64,000 nt of DNA, taken from positions 87,032 through 151,031 of the forward strand of contig MNCI01001365.1 of NCBI GenBank assembly GCA_015680685.1, read 5' to 3'. Shown here piece after piece: positions 1-11,600 of this stretch. Both the position numbers and the translations under genes were made by a program. The DNA comes from Gnetum montanum. Its lineage: Eukaryota > Streptophyta > Gnetopsida > Gnetales > Gnetaceae. The notes under the pieces were generated by a model, which saw only the letters and a program-made list of their open reading frames with translations, was not told where the DNA came from and searched no databases. Numbering within the stretch: the first letter of the stretch is position 1; every line of letters begins with the position of its first letter.

Positions 1-100
1 GACCAATACTAATTTTCAATTTCTTTAATAAGTGTCCTTGGAAATTTTTTCCATTGATTTTAAATATTTTGTAAGGTGTATGCATCATGAAATAAATCTT
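1..100 (-). pseudogene. Ty3/gypsy gag (capsid) fragment
   Basis: Read on the minus strand this end of the window gives a frame containing FHDAYTLQNI, then WKKFPRTLIKEIEN, with two stops. It matches the capsid segment of the better preserved gag at 58600-60883 (FHDACALQNI and LFPRTLVKEAESWY). It is therefore the broken tail of a gag gene from the same element lineage, cut by the window edge. No function is retained. The match is short but runs for about 30 collinear residues. Confidence 0.6.
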
Positions 101-101
101 T

Positions 102-182
102 CTTTGTTTATTCATGGCATTTTTGAGAAATAAATCTCTTGCATAAATAATGCTCAAAAACGCCATGAACAAACAAACAAAG
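102..182. repeat. Inverted repeat (hairpin)
   Basis: A left arm at 102-127 and a right arm at 153-182 are reverse complements. The core is TTCATGGCATTTTTGAG against CTCAAAAACGCCATGAA. There is one G/A difference, and a CAAA is duplicated in the right arm. The loop is about 25 nt. It could be a fold-back/MITE remnant or a transcript hairpin; nothing adjacent explains it. Confidence 0.6.
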
Positions 183-353
183 AGCAAACTTGACTGAGAG
201 GGTAAAACTAAATTAGGTAAGTGGTAGAGAAACAGAGGGATGAGTGATTCCGTTTTTAGTTATCTTGTTACCTCATCCAATAGTCGGGCTTGGTTAACAT
301 CATTTTTTTTAAATCAACTCGGCCAATATATACATATATATCTAAGCTAGTGG

Positions 354-1175
354 AGCGGTTTCACGAGCTATGAGTAGAATTTAATTGTTTTTTTATTTTT
401 TAAGTTATTATCACTCTTTGCATTCCAAATAGTATATACTAGTAAACATAAATTGGTTAAAATAAAAGTTTATATATTTCATATATGTTGATGAAGGAAT
501 ACATTACACAATTATTGTAACAAACATTACAGAGCTGTATAATAGGATTGAGCAAAAGGCAAAATACAATGATAAGTGTGAACTTAATATGCCTAATCCT
601 CCAATTGAGCAAAAAGAACTTCCTGTGCAATTCTACTATGGAGATATTTAGCATCTGAAATCTTTCTGTATCTTTGCACATAAAAAGGATGATGAATTTT
701 TAAAGAATCAATGGTCTTGACTCCAGATAATGCAACAAACATTAGACCCGTAAGTTCTCTTGTGTAGCGGTTTCATGCGCTATGAGTAAAATTTAATTAT
801 TTTTTTATTTTTTAAGTTATCATCACTATTTGCATTCCAAATAATATATACTAGTAAACATAAATTGGTTAAAATAAAAGTTTATATATTTCGTATATCT
901 TGATGAAGGAATACATTGCACAATTATTGCAACAAACATTACAGAGCTATGTAATAGAATTGAGCAAAAGGAAAAATACTATAATAAGTGTGAACTCAAT
1001 ATGCCTAATTCTCCAACTGAGCAAAACAAACTTCTTATGCAATTCTACTTTAGAGATGTTTAGCATCTAAAATCTTTTTATATCTTTGCACATGAAAAGG
1101 AGGATGAATCTTTAAAGAATTAACGGTCTGACTCCAAATAATGCAACAAACGTTAGACCCATAACTTCTCTTGAA
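354..1175. repeat. Two direct copies of a ~410-bp segment
   Basis: Copy 1 (354-765) and copy 2 (766-1175) both begin AGCGGTTTCA and end near ACTTCTCTTG or AGTTCTCTTG. They are collinear throughout, with scattered substitutions. Each carries, on the minus strand, the same part of a PIF1/Helitron-like helicase C-terminus. A tandem duplication of the gene end is the simplest reading. Confidence 0.75.
470..765 (-). pseudogene. PIF1/Helitron-like helicase C-terminus, copy 1
   Basis: The minus-strand frame reads GLMFVALSGVKTIDSLKIHH and continues into FYVQRYRKISDAKYLHSRIA. This is the final helicase motif (canonically GLTFVA.SRV) and the tail that follows it in PIF1-family helicases encoded by Helitrons and by hosts. 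The reading frame breaks further on. Only the last ~80 residues are present, so this is a fragment. It could derive from a Helitron or from a captured cellular PIF1 gene. Confidence 0.6.
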
Positions 1176-1344
1176 CCAATGTGAATAGTAGCCTTATCTA
1201 GTGTCATTCCTTGAGATTTATAAATAGTCATGGCCCATGCCAACCATAATGGTGACTAACGAGATGCTCCTTAGACCACAGGTACAATTGGCACATGATG
1301 AGGATTACCATTATCAAAGGCACATCCGATGTAGGAATCAAAAT
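880..1344 (-). pseudogene. PIF1/Helitron-like helicase C-terminus, copy 2
   Basis: On the minus strand a frame from the gap edge contains CAFDNGNPHHVPIVPVV, a stop, then WLAWAMTIYKSQGMTLDKA and GLTFVALFGVRPLIL. The segment MTIYKSQGMTLDKA matches the conserved motif MTIHKSQGLTLDK of PIF1-type helicases, and GLTFVA follows at the usual spacing. It extends further upstream than copy 1 and then enters the assembly gap, which may hold more of the helicase. Stops mark it as decayed. Confidence 0.7.
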
Positions 1345-2203
1345 NNNNNNNNNNNNNNNNNNNNNNNNNNNNNNNNNNNNNNNNNNNNNNNNNNNNNNNN
1401 NNNNNNNNNNNNNNNNNNNNNNNNNNNNNNNNNNNNNNNNNNNNNNNNNNNNNNNNNNNNNNNNNNNNNNNNNNNNNNNNNNNNNNNNNNNNNNNNNNNN
1501 NNNNNNNNNNNNNNNNNNNNNNNNNNNNNNNNNNNNNNNNNNNNNNNNNNNNNNNNNNNNNNNNNNNNNNNNNNNNNNNNNNNNNNNNNNNNNNNNNNNN
1601 NNNNNNNNNNNNNNNNNNNNNNNNNNNNNNNNNNNNNNNNNNNNNNNNNNNNNNNNNNNNNNNNNNNNNNNNNNNNNNNNNNNNNNNNNNNNNNNNNNNN
1701 NNNNNNNNNNNNNNNNNNNNNNNNNNNNNNNNNNNNNNNNNNNNNNNNNNNNNNNNNNNNNNNNNNNNNNNNNNNNNNNNNNNNNNNNNNNNNNNNNNNN
1801 NNNNNNNNNNNNNNNNNNNNNNNNNNNNNNNNNNNNNNNNNNNNNNNNNNNNNNNNNNNNNNNNNNNNNNNNNNNNNNNNNNNNNNNNNNNNNNNNNNNN
1901 NNNNNNNNNNNNNNNNNNNNNNNNNNNNNNNNNNNNNNNNNNNNNNNNNNNNNNNNNNNNNNNNNNNNNNNNNNNNNNNNNNNNNNNNNNNNNNNNNNNN
2001 NNNNNNNNNNNNNNNNNNNNNNNNNNNNNNNNNNNNNNNNNNNNNNNNNNNNNNNNNNNNNNNNNNNNNNNNNNNNNNNNNNNNNNNNNNNNNNNNNNNN
2101 NNNNNNNNNNNNNNNNNNNNNNNNNNNNNNNNNNNNNNNNNNNNNNNNNNNNNNNNNNNNNNNNNNNNNNNNNNNNNNNNNNNNNNNNNNNNNNNNNNNN
2201 NNN
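1345..2203. other. Assembly gap (859 N)
   Basis: An unbroken run of N. Long open frames that appear to cross it are artefacts of unknown bases. The minus-strand helicase frame enters it from the left side. Confidence 0.99.
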
Positions 2204-5200
2204 GCTCCCCTGCAATAACTCTTTGGCTAGGGAAGATTTATAAATAATTGGTTATTTATGATTATGGCAAGACATGTGTGTCGGCAAAGAGCTCGTTGTC
2301 GTTTTCCTTGGCATTAGCTAAAATCATCACAGCATGATCTTGCCGAAGATCTTTCTAGGGTTTAGGCTGTCAGAGGTGCAAAAGTTACATTTTTAAAATT
2401 TACCAAGTTAACCATGTCATCCATTAGATTCCATCAATCAAAGAATATGTACATAAAGAAAAGGCCTCACTGTATGTGAGAAAGTAAGAAGAAATTATCA
2501 AATTTGAATTCTTTAAATCCTCCCAATAAGTAGGAAAAATTGTTAAAATTATGACCAAAGTCAGGCCAACATCTCAAATTAGCTAATAATTTTAATGTGC
2601 TAGCAAAAATGCTAACACTTTTACATTTTATTAAAATGCATATTGCAAACGAAAAAGCAATCACAATCGTAACAATTGAATGCATCTACTCCATGGTAAT
2701 TGTTAAATTTCAAAGCACAGCCATAAAAATGATAAAACCTACCCAAAATATATAATGAAATAAAGAAAAAATGAACTTACAAATGTTACTTTACATTGAA
2801 AAAGGGTGTAGCAAAAGAAGATTACTTAATAGCAGAAAATTACAATTTCAGAATTCCCTGCCACTCCAGAAAACATTAAAAAAAGAACAGAACCAAACTT
2901 TGGAATGTTTTTGCATTGGGAATGCAAATGTATAAGAAAGCATGCTACGTATTGATGATAGAAGAGCTCAGCTTGAAGTAAAACTATGAAAATTGCACAA
3001 AATTATCAAAATGTAATGTTCAACACATTATAATTCATTATAAAAAATTAACAAAAACACACATAAAAAGATTGGCAGAAAGTTTGTTTCTAGAAAAAAA
3101 TTCCAATAACCAAAGGCTATTGTTGACACAGAAACTTCAAAAAACCCTTCCCCTCAAGCTACAACTTCAACTATAGCCATTATCGTCTTTCCTCGAATGC
3201 CTCTGGCTCTACCCCTCATCCTACCCTTACCTGCAAAATTTTATGCTTAAAACATACATTCAAACAAAGCTACTTAAGAAACATATTGGCCTAATTCATA
3301 TATAAATTTTATCCAAAAAAAAAGAAACCTAAATGAAAAGATCTTTTTAACTATTATAACAAAAATTGTATTATGATTGTTGATGATGTCTGCATGTCAT
3401 GGCCCTCGATGTTAAACAAGGATGCAACAAAGACCGATTGGCTTACTGCCTTATTACTACCTTGGTTGAAGAAGCACATGTCGATGAACTTGTTATTGCA
3501 GCTGAAACATGGACAAGGTACCTTTCCAATGCTCTAGCAAAGCTCTGAAGTTAGCATCATCGAAGTTGGTTCAGTTGGGCCAAGTGGCCTACAGCAATAG
3601 TTGCAAACATAGACAAAGACAAAATGAAAATGAAATTCTCATTCCCATTCCCATTCTGCATTTGGTTGCATTTGACCTTTTTATGTGTGCAACAAAAATA
3701 TGAAAAGCAATAACTCTTTGGTTCACATTTTGCACAACAAAAATACAAAAAGGTGTGGCTCTTCGATTCATGTTTTTTCTCATTTCATGGAATCTTATGT
3801 GGCGCATGACATGAAAGGCGACAAATGCACTCCCCCCATTCCCCCTATCCTGAGTTGTCCTCTCAGCCAAAATAATTAATTAGTTAAACATACTAAATAA
3901 TGTATTTTAAAAAACCTCTCATAACAATTCCCTTGAACAATAATAATCGACTACAACAAATGGTTAGAAATACAAAATACTTCACCAAATTCACTTTTAA
4001 ATAACAATAAGATGTTAGTGGTAAAGACTTCATTTAAATGCAACAAATCATAGGTTCATTTAAATGCAACAAATCATAGGTTCAATTTTGGTAGGTGATG
4101 CTAAATTATAAATTTCTAATTGGACTAAAACTACAAAACATGGATTCAAGCTAAACCCCAGTTACTCTCAAAAAGGTTAATCTTTTGTTTATCTACCTTT
4201 TGTTTATCTACCACTATGCAAGATTATCATTGAACCTCTGCGTAATAACTATAATATACCATCAAGTAACAAAAATAGCAACTAAAGAATAATAACGTGC
4301 AAGTACTCTGTAACTTTAATATTTAAAATTTAAGACATCCACGATGGACACATTTACCGAGTAACCGGTAGCATTAAATATATATTCTTATATGTTTCCG
4401 AATAAATGTTTATACACAGGTTTACCCGTACGTACCTTAAGGGAATCAAGTGTTATATTGACCCTAACGAAAAAAGAAATTTACATTTCAAAATTTAATA
4501 AAATGGTAATGAAATTTCTTTGGAAAAAGGCCTAAAAATTCAGAAAATTAAATAACTGCTTTGTATAACTGCTTTGTGATTTTAATTATCTAGGATCAGG
4601 AAAGAATGCCCATTTTGCACCATCACTTTCATTCTGCATATAACACAGAAACAACAAAATTAGTAGAATGTTTGGGATTAAAACCTAAAAGGAAGAAATA
4701 TTATTGCAATTTCAATAAAGATGAACTAAACATTAATTTTATTAAATATTTTTTTGACAAGATATAATATAGATGAACTTCCACTAAAAAGACAAAACTA
4801 GAGCACTCTTCGTTGTACATAAAAGGAATAGATGCCCCAAATGCAGCAGTAAAAACTTAGATGAGTTGTATTGTATTGAACTATTAATCACTAATGGAAA
4901 ATGCTATTTTCATAAACTATACCAAATTTAAAAACAATGTTAAAAAATTCCCTTCATTGTTATTTTTATGATCATTTTAGGTATGGGATCCTTTCCTTTT
5001 TTCTTTTTCTTTTTTTTTCCCCTACCTATATCGTTGAACATGTTACAAGATTGGATATGTAAACTAAACTGTAGCATACAAGAAACTATGGCAAACCATA
5101 AACCAATCCACATCTGTTATGTGGTGTATGCATGGTAGATCAAGGTATGCATGCCATACATATATGCCCATACAAAGTGCTCCAGCTTGAAAAAATTCCA

Positions 5201-5440
5201 AGTATATGTGATAATGGATACAAAATTTGTAAAATTAAGGAATCAAACACTCAACCTCGCACTTACTATTGCAATTGTGTACCATTGTTCTACACAAGTT
5301 GGTTCACACAATATTTTTTGTACCCGCTAGCAAGCAAGGGTGGGACCCAACCCAAGGACATGTATAAGCATGGTCAAGATGGTCATGGAATGTACATAGA
5401 TGGGTTACATGAAGTGACCCATTAACCATTGTGGATCAGT
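2204..5440. other. Intergenic AT-rich DNA, no gene recognised
   Basis: Short frames occur (2467-2685 minus, 3509-3703 plus, 3589-3870 minus, 5132-5425 plus), but none shows a recognisable domain, start context or neighbour logic. At 3160-3235 the minus strand has an acceptor-like TTTTGCAG followed by about 25 codons rich in Gly and Arg (GKGRMRGRARGIRGK) and a stop. This resembles the basic tail of a nuclear protein but is too short to name. A hexamer run CATTCCCATTCCCATTC lies near 3640. Confidence 0.5.
4005..4150 (+). repeat. SINE-like copy with small internal duplication
   Basis: A B-box-like TCATAGGTTCAATTTTGG is followed by a tail (GGTGATGCTAAATTATAAAT) shared with the copy at 8125-8240. 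A 26-nt segment (TTCATTTAAATGCAACAAAT and on) is repeated twice in tandem at about 4030-4080. The copy is short and diverged. Confidence 0.35.
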
Positions 5441-5449
5441 TTATGGTTT

Positions 5450-6780
5450 TCCAAAAACTATCAACATGTTATTCTGATAAAATCCCATGCAGTAAATATA
5501 CTTCCCTATGCAAATGATACTTGTCTTAAGTTTTCCCTTTGACAAAAGTCTATAAAATATGTTGCAAATTCTAGAAAATGTTTGTTTATATTCTAACCCA
5601 AAAGTCTATGTAAAGAAAACAAAAAAGATGATATGACATAATTGAAATGTAGGTTATAATTTTAAATTTGAGGCTACAAATGTAGAAATAGTGAACTCAT
5701 TTAGATACTTAGGTCCCACTATATGAGTAATTACAAATAGGATAAATGTATTAAGGAGAGAATCATACGACAAATTAAGACTATATACAATTAAAAAACA
5801 AATGTAAAACATTAGTTTTATAGGCTTAGAAGAAAAAATTTTCAGATTATGATTTATCATTTATCTTACAGCATTGTATGCCTATACTGTATAAAGGCCA
5901 AGCCTTAGTGTAAAAAATTAACATGCTATTGAAATGGTGCAAAACATATTTTTATTAAGTGAATTGAAGGTGAAGACAAACATCTTATCATATGTTACTT
6001 TTGAAATGTGACTTACTCCCCTTAAAAGCTGAAGCTTTTTCTTAATTCACAAGTTATTCAAAATTTGGCAAAAACTAGGCAAACTAAATTTTTCAAAGTA
6101 GTTATTGAAGACCCCTTGGAAGCTGCAAACCTCTCTCCATTCATTAATTATATTTAAAATTTAGCAAAAACTAAGCAAGCTAAATTTTCCAAAGTAGTTA
6201 TTGAAGATATAAAAGAACCAGAATGGTATTTCCAAGGGATACAATGCCTAAAAATATAGAATATCTCAATAAAGGAAGTGCAAAGTAATCCAAAATATAT
6301 AGGCAAGTTAATTAAGAAACATGTGTTGGAAAAGTTATCATCAAATAAGGAAAGAAAATTTTACTTAGAAGCACATATTAAAGGTAATCAACTAGAATAA
6401 GAAATTTCTTATCTTAGGGCTAACATCTTAATCAGATCTCACAGCTTACTCAACAAGCTTCTTTTGAGTTCACATCAACTTAGAATAGAAAGTGAGACAC
6501 AGATTAATCTCCCTAAAAAAGAGCACATATGTAGTTTATGTGGGTAAGAAACTCTTGAGAATGAGCATGTTTGTCTTACCTATCGTTTGATTGAACATTA
6601 TAGTAAAAGTATACTACTAAAACAAAAAGTTTATATGATCTATTTTTGTTGTATCCAGTAATACTTAACCACTTTGTTAAATCTATATTTATTTTCTATG
6701 AGATGAATGTACTCTGTCCAATAGATATTCTTTGGTGTACAGATATAATAAAATCTTCTTCGGCTTCAGTTTAAAATAAA
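5450..6780 (+). pseudogene. Non-LTR retrotransposon (LINE) RT and C-terminal fragment
   Basis: Several frames of the plus strand give LINE landmarks in order. LPYANDTCLKFSL near 5500 is a mutated YADD catalytic box (D to N). IVNSFRYLGPTI near 5685 matches the FRYLG.TI segment of RTE/Jockey-type reverse transcriptases. About 800 bp later comes a cysteine/histidine cluster, HICSLCG followed by LENEHVCLTYRLIEH (about 6526-6600), like the C-terminal zinc-finger-like tail of such LINEs. Stops and frameshifts are frequent. The 5' endonuclease part is absent. A long-dead copy is certain; assignment to a clade is not. Confidence 0.6.
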
Positions 6781-8594
6781 AATAACTTTTCAAAGAAGAA
6801 ACTACTATAAATGAAAAAACAGTCTTCGAAACAATATTTCTTCATGACTTTATTGCCTACGTATACCACAAGACTTCAAAGATTTATTAGACAAGATTCA
6901 GTTCTAGATATTTCTTCTACAAAATTCTCAATATAAGCTACTGGAATTGGAACTGTGATCTGTAATATGCAAGTTAAAATTTGAAACAAAAACCTGATGA
7001 TAGACAAAATTATTAAATAACCAATTTCATTTCACAAATATAATAATTAGCTAAATTAATACCATGTTACAGTACCGAATCACAATACGCATCATATATA
7101 CTATTACCAACCTTAAACTTTTCATTTATATATTTTTCACTAAAGACATTTTACAGTATCCTGAGGCATCAAAGTGATCAAAGTTTTAAGATTACCAGCA
7201 AGATAGAAGATGATTCAGTGAGGGTTGTTAGTTAAGGTTTATGACTTGCATTATTCAGGTCAAAATTTTGATCTAATATGTTATGTTACAACAGATAATA
7301 GCTGAAACTAAACTGGTCCAGCAAATCCTATGAATGTGGGATTTGAAAAAATAAAAATAGTTCAATTCAGTTTAAACACATTGGACAGAAATAAGTATTA
7401 GCAGTTCAAATAAAAATAGTTCAATTCAGTTTAAACATCTTGGACAGAATTAAGTATTAGCAGTTTGCATTATAGAATTTTTTGGTATTAGAATTTAGCA
7501 ATAAGAGGGACCACTGCTTGGAGTGATGACAAGATGTTTGTTTATCAAGTCATAAACCTAAGTTCAAGCCTCAGTGGAGCTACTCAAAAGAGCTTAGGCT
7601 TTTGTTCATCCAATGCCCTTCCAAGATCCTGCCTTGGCAGGATGAGTATTAAGCCTCTGGACGATGATCCATTTAGAATTTAGCAACAAGATTAAATATT
7701 ATTACAACACTCAAAATAGACAAGTATTGAAAATAGTTTTCAAATCATATCAGGAGTTTGACGTTAAGGCTAAAAAACAAAGATTAACTATAGCCGTAGA
7801 CCTTGTACTTTTTACACTCAACATTGACCTCACTAAAGTTTCGTATCCCAATTTTAATACTGCTAGTTTCTTCAAAGGTCTAAATAGAATATGTTTTGCT
7901 ATTAATATCTCTCCTATAAAGTTATAACTGCTAAGACATTTTCAAAATAAATACATTTCAAAACTTTTGTTGCATTTGCATGTTTTAACAACACGATGAC
8001 AAAAGCTTGTCTTAAAAAATTTTTAAACTATAAACTTTGTTATAAAAAGTTAAAGATGCATACATATTGAACCTTCAATATTGAATTTTACATAAGCCAC
8101 TATTAGCATTATTTCATTTGGAATCGATAGAGTATGATTAATTGGTTGAGGCTTGTGATTTGAATTCTGCAAATCACAGGTTCAATTCCAACTAGTGATG
8201 CTGAAATATGAAGGAACCGTGATAATGTCTGAAATTAAACCAGTTTAATAGATCCCCACAGACTAAGACAACAACAAAATTAGTCAGTTCATTTTACTTC
8301 ATACTTGGAAAAATGAAATTGGTTATTTAGCCTTTCTTAAATGCATTGGTGTACTAATTTTTACTTTAAAAAATACCTTAATTATATACTTACGAATTTA
8401 TTTTTACTAAGATTTCTGTTATGTATTATGCAATTAAATTGGTTTTTACTTATTTATCAACTTGCAATTCAATATAAAATTAAATTCGTTTATATACATA
8501 TCCAGCAACAAATATGGAAAAAATATTATTCAAATTAATAAAATTATCTAGAAGTTGCAGATGTATTATCTGAAAAAAAATATTAGATAAAAAC
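6781..8594. other. Intergenic DNA downstream of the HDAC gene
   Basis: No gene seen. It holds a 59-bp tandem duplication at about 7350-7466 (AATAAAAATAGTTCAATTCA unit) and SINE-like pieces near 7500-7600 and 8125-8240. The open frames 7664-7927 and 8341-8538 have no recognisable content and are probably chance. Confidence 0.5.
8125..8240 (+). repeat. tRNA-derived SINE-like copy
   Basis: An A-box-like TTGGTTGAGGCTTG is followed about 30 nt later by a B-box-like CAGGTTCAATTCCAAC. A tail GTGATGCTGAAATATGA and CTGAAATTAAACCAGTTTAA follows. Similar tails occur after the B-box-like sites near 4080 and 11835, suggesting one family. Confidence 0.4.
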
Positions 8595-8685
8595 TTATCT
8601 TACAGCTAATCGTGTTTCTCCTTCTCCTTCTTCTTCTTCAACTTTTACTCTCTTTGAAGGTTCCATAATAGATGGTGCAGCTCGT
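8595..8685 (-). CDS. HDA6: HDAC terminal exon (exon 6)
   Basis: The acceptor TATACCTGCAG precedes the exon. Its first base completes the split codon AG|A (Arg445) left by exon 5, whose donor AAG|GTATGA is at 13035/13034. The 30 codons that follow give [19 protein letters not shown], then [10 protein letters not shown] and TAA. The phase match, the acidic tail and the total length near the family norm support it. If the intron is retained instead, the protein ends 27 codons after exon 5 with an unrelated tail (stop near 12950). Confidence 0.82.
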
Positions 8686-11600
8686 CTGCAGGTATAAAAG
8701 TTGCATGTAGTTAATAAAAACAATTTAATTGGTTATTTTTAAAACATTAAAATAACTAAAGAAATGAATAACAAACAAACACACTCTAAATATGTTAAGT
8801 TATAAGGGGGTTGTTTAGATAGAACCTTTAAGTTATTCTTGTTTTCAAAATCAATTACATTAAAGGTATGTAAATTTATTCATGCGTGCATGAAAAATAA
8901 TAAAATATTCACAATTTAATTAATATGTTATTATATGTTTACCAAAGACAATGAATAAAGCTATTAAACAATCACTACTTTCAGAATATTATAATCTACA
9001 TTTATGGGAAAGGTGCTAGTAGTACCAGCATGCGAAAGTCCACTGGATCAAGTTTAGTGATGAAGGCAATAGGTTTTTCCGACAATATGCCACAATTAGA
9101 AAAGCAAAAGATTTCATTCATTTTTTAAAAAATGAAAATGACAAGACTCTGTACAAGCAGAAGGTAATCCATGTTTCTTGGGTTTTTATATACGATTACT
9201 AGCCAAAAAGAAAGAAAGAAAGAAACATGGCCAAATTTGTAGGCTATTGAGAATATTATGAAAATTGTTAATCAAAAATTGAATGCTGCCACTTTGAATA
9301 AATGATCTACTCTATATAAAATTTAAAAAGCTGTCTTTGATATGCCAAATAATAAGGCTATAGGGAGTGTAAAGAATTCTCATGGACTTATTCAAGTGCT
9401 ACTGGGACATGGTGCATAAAGACGTTGAGGATATGATCTTCCAGCTCTAGAGGTATGATCACAATTGATGCATTTTAACAGCACTCTCATAACACTGCTT
9501 CCTAAAATGGTGGATGCTGAGAAGGATAACGTTTTAGGCCCATCAGTGTATGTAATACATTATATAAAATCATAACAAAGTTCTTATCCAATCAAATAAG
9601 ATGTGCTTAAAAAAATTAGACTGGATTTGTAGAACAAAGGAAGATTTTATATCAAATAATTTTGGTTCATAAGCTTTTGCATTCAGCTACTCGTAGAGGA
9701 GCCCTTTCTTACCCTCAAACTAGATATTAGTAAGGCTTTTTTACACAGTAAACTAGTAATACATAGATGGTATTCTTAAAATACTGGGGCTTTCTAGTCC
9801 TTAGTGTTCTAAAACAGTTAGGCGGATCCTGTATCCGTACTCCTCTTTATCATTGCAATGGAAGGTTTAAGTATCCTTCTCCCATCATCATCAGCGTATT
9901 AAATATTTAAAAGGTATCACTACTCAGGGATGTTGAAATTACACTCATTCTCAATTTGTTGACCTGATCCTGTATCCCTATTCCTCTTTATCATTGCAAT
10001 GGAGGGTTTAAGTATCCTTCTCCCATCATCATCAGCGTATTAAACATTTAAAAGGTATCACTACTCAGGGATGTTGAAATTACACTCATTCTCAATTTGT
10101 TGACCTGACCCTCATTTTTATTAAAGGAAAAATAAGCCATGTGAAAACCCCTGAAAAGCAGTCTAAGTGAATTTATATAAGCTTCTGGGCTACAAATGAG
10201 AAGCTATATTTACAGCATAAATCTGGAAGAACAAAAATTAAATAATGTAAAATAAGTTATGGAATGCTTTATTGGTCAGCTACTCATTCAGTATTTGGGT
10301 ATTCCTCTTTTTCAGGGAAAAATTATTAAAACATCATTCAGGACAAGTGAAAAGATTAAAAAGCATTTTGAAGGCGGGGCAAGCAAAAATGCTATTAAGT
10401 TATAATTAATGTCTTAATGCAGTTCTCATGGATCTTATTGCATATTTTAAAACTCTTTCAGCGAAAGGGACGTTGCGTGCAGTTACTTGGAAACATATTT
10501 GCAGGACTTACAAGGATGAAAGGTCAGGGACGCGTTGGATAAAGGAACTAAATTACTTACTGTTAATTAAGCTAGCCTCACAAGTCATAAAGAATGATGC
10601 TGTGAAAGGGGATGAAAGCTGTTTTTTAAAAGTATCTATATCATAATATGCAATTTCTTACCAATATACATACGAATGCTTTTTGTGAGGATTGTAAGCT
10701 ATAAAACTTAACGTAAGACAAACAATTTCCCATAAAGTCTTGGCTAAGTAACCCCAGTAACAGATTTGATTTCATAAACGGTATCACAAGGATGTTGGAA
10801 TTACCCTCATTCTCAATTTGTTGATGTCACCTTCATTTTTATTGAATTTGTTGATGTCACCTTCATTTTTATTTAAGGAAAATAAGCTATGTGAAAAACC
10901 TTGAAAAGCATTTTAAATGAATTTATATAAGCTTCTGGGCTACAAATTAATATGCAGGAAGGCTGTATTTACAGCATAAATCTGGAAGAACAAGAATTAA
11001 ATAATGTAAAATAAGTTAAGGAATGCTTTATTGGTCATCTACTCATGCAGTGTTTGGGTGTTTCTCTTTTTCAGGGCAAAATTGGATGTTGGAATTACAC
11101 TGATTCTCAATTTGTTACTGTCACCTCATTTTTATTAAAGGAAAAATAAGCTATCTGAAAAAAAAATCTAAAAAGCATTCGAAATAGATTTATATAAGCT
11201 TTTGAACTACAAATTAATATGCAGAAAAACTGTAAAACTGTATTTACAGCATAAATCTGAAAGAACAATAATTAAATAATGTGAAATAAGTTATGGAATG
11301 CTCTATTGATTATCTACTCATTCGGTATTTGGGTATTCCTCTTTTTCAGGGAAAATTGTTAAAACATCATTCAGGCTATTTAAGTAAAAAGATTGAAAAG
11401 CACTTTAAAGGCTGGCAAGCGATAATGCTATCAGGTTGCAAATTAATGTCTCCGGGCAGTTCCCATGAATCTTATGAATATTCAAAAACAACTTCAAGCA
11501 TCTTGAAAGATAATTTCCTTAACAAAAGGGGCATTTAGGGCAGACTATTCATACAGTTACTTGGGAAGATATTTGCAGGCCTTACAGGGATGAGGGATAG

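Noticed and set aside
1237-2247. Open frames of more than 300 codons on both strands across the gap
   Set aside because: They consist almost entirely of unknown bases; only the flanking helicase piece on the minus strand is real.
3160-3235. A terminal exon encoding a Gly/Arg-rich tail (minus strand)
   Set aside because: Acceptor and stop are present, but no upstream exon or family match could be found, so it is only mentioned in the intergenic description.
3400-3600. Possible coding segment (EEAHVDELVIAAETWTRYLS, plus strand)
   Set aside because: About 45 open codons with no start context, no domain and no continuing exon recognised.
5132-5425. 97-codon open frame
   Set aside because: Composition and lack of any related sequence in the window suggest a chance frame.
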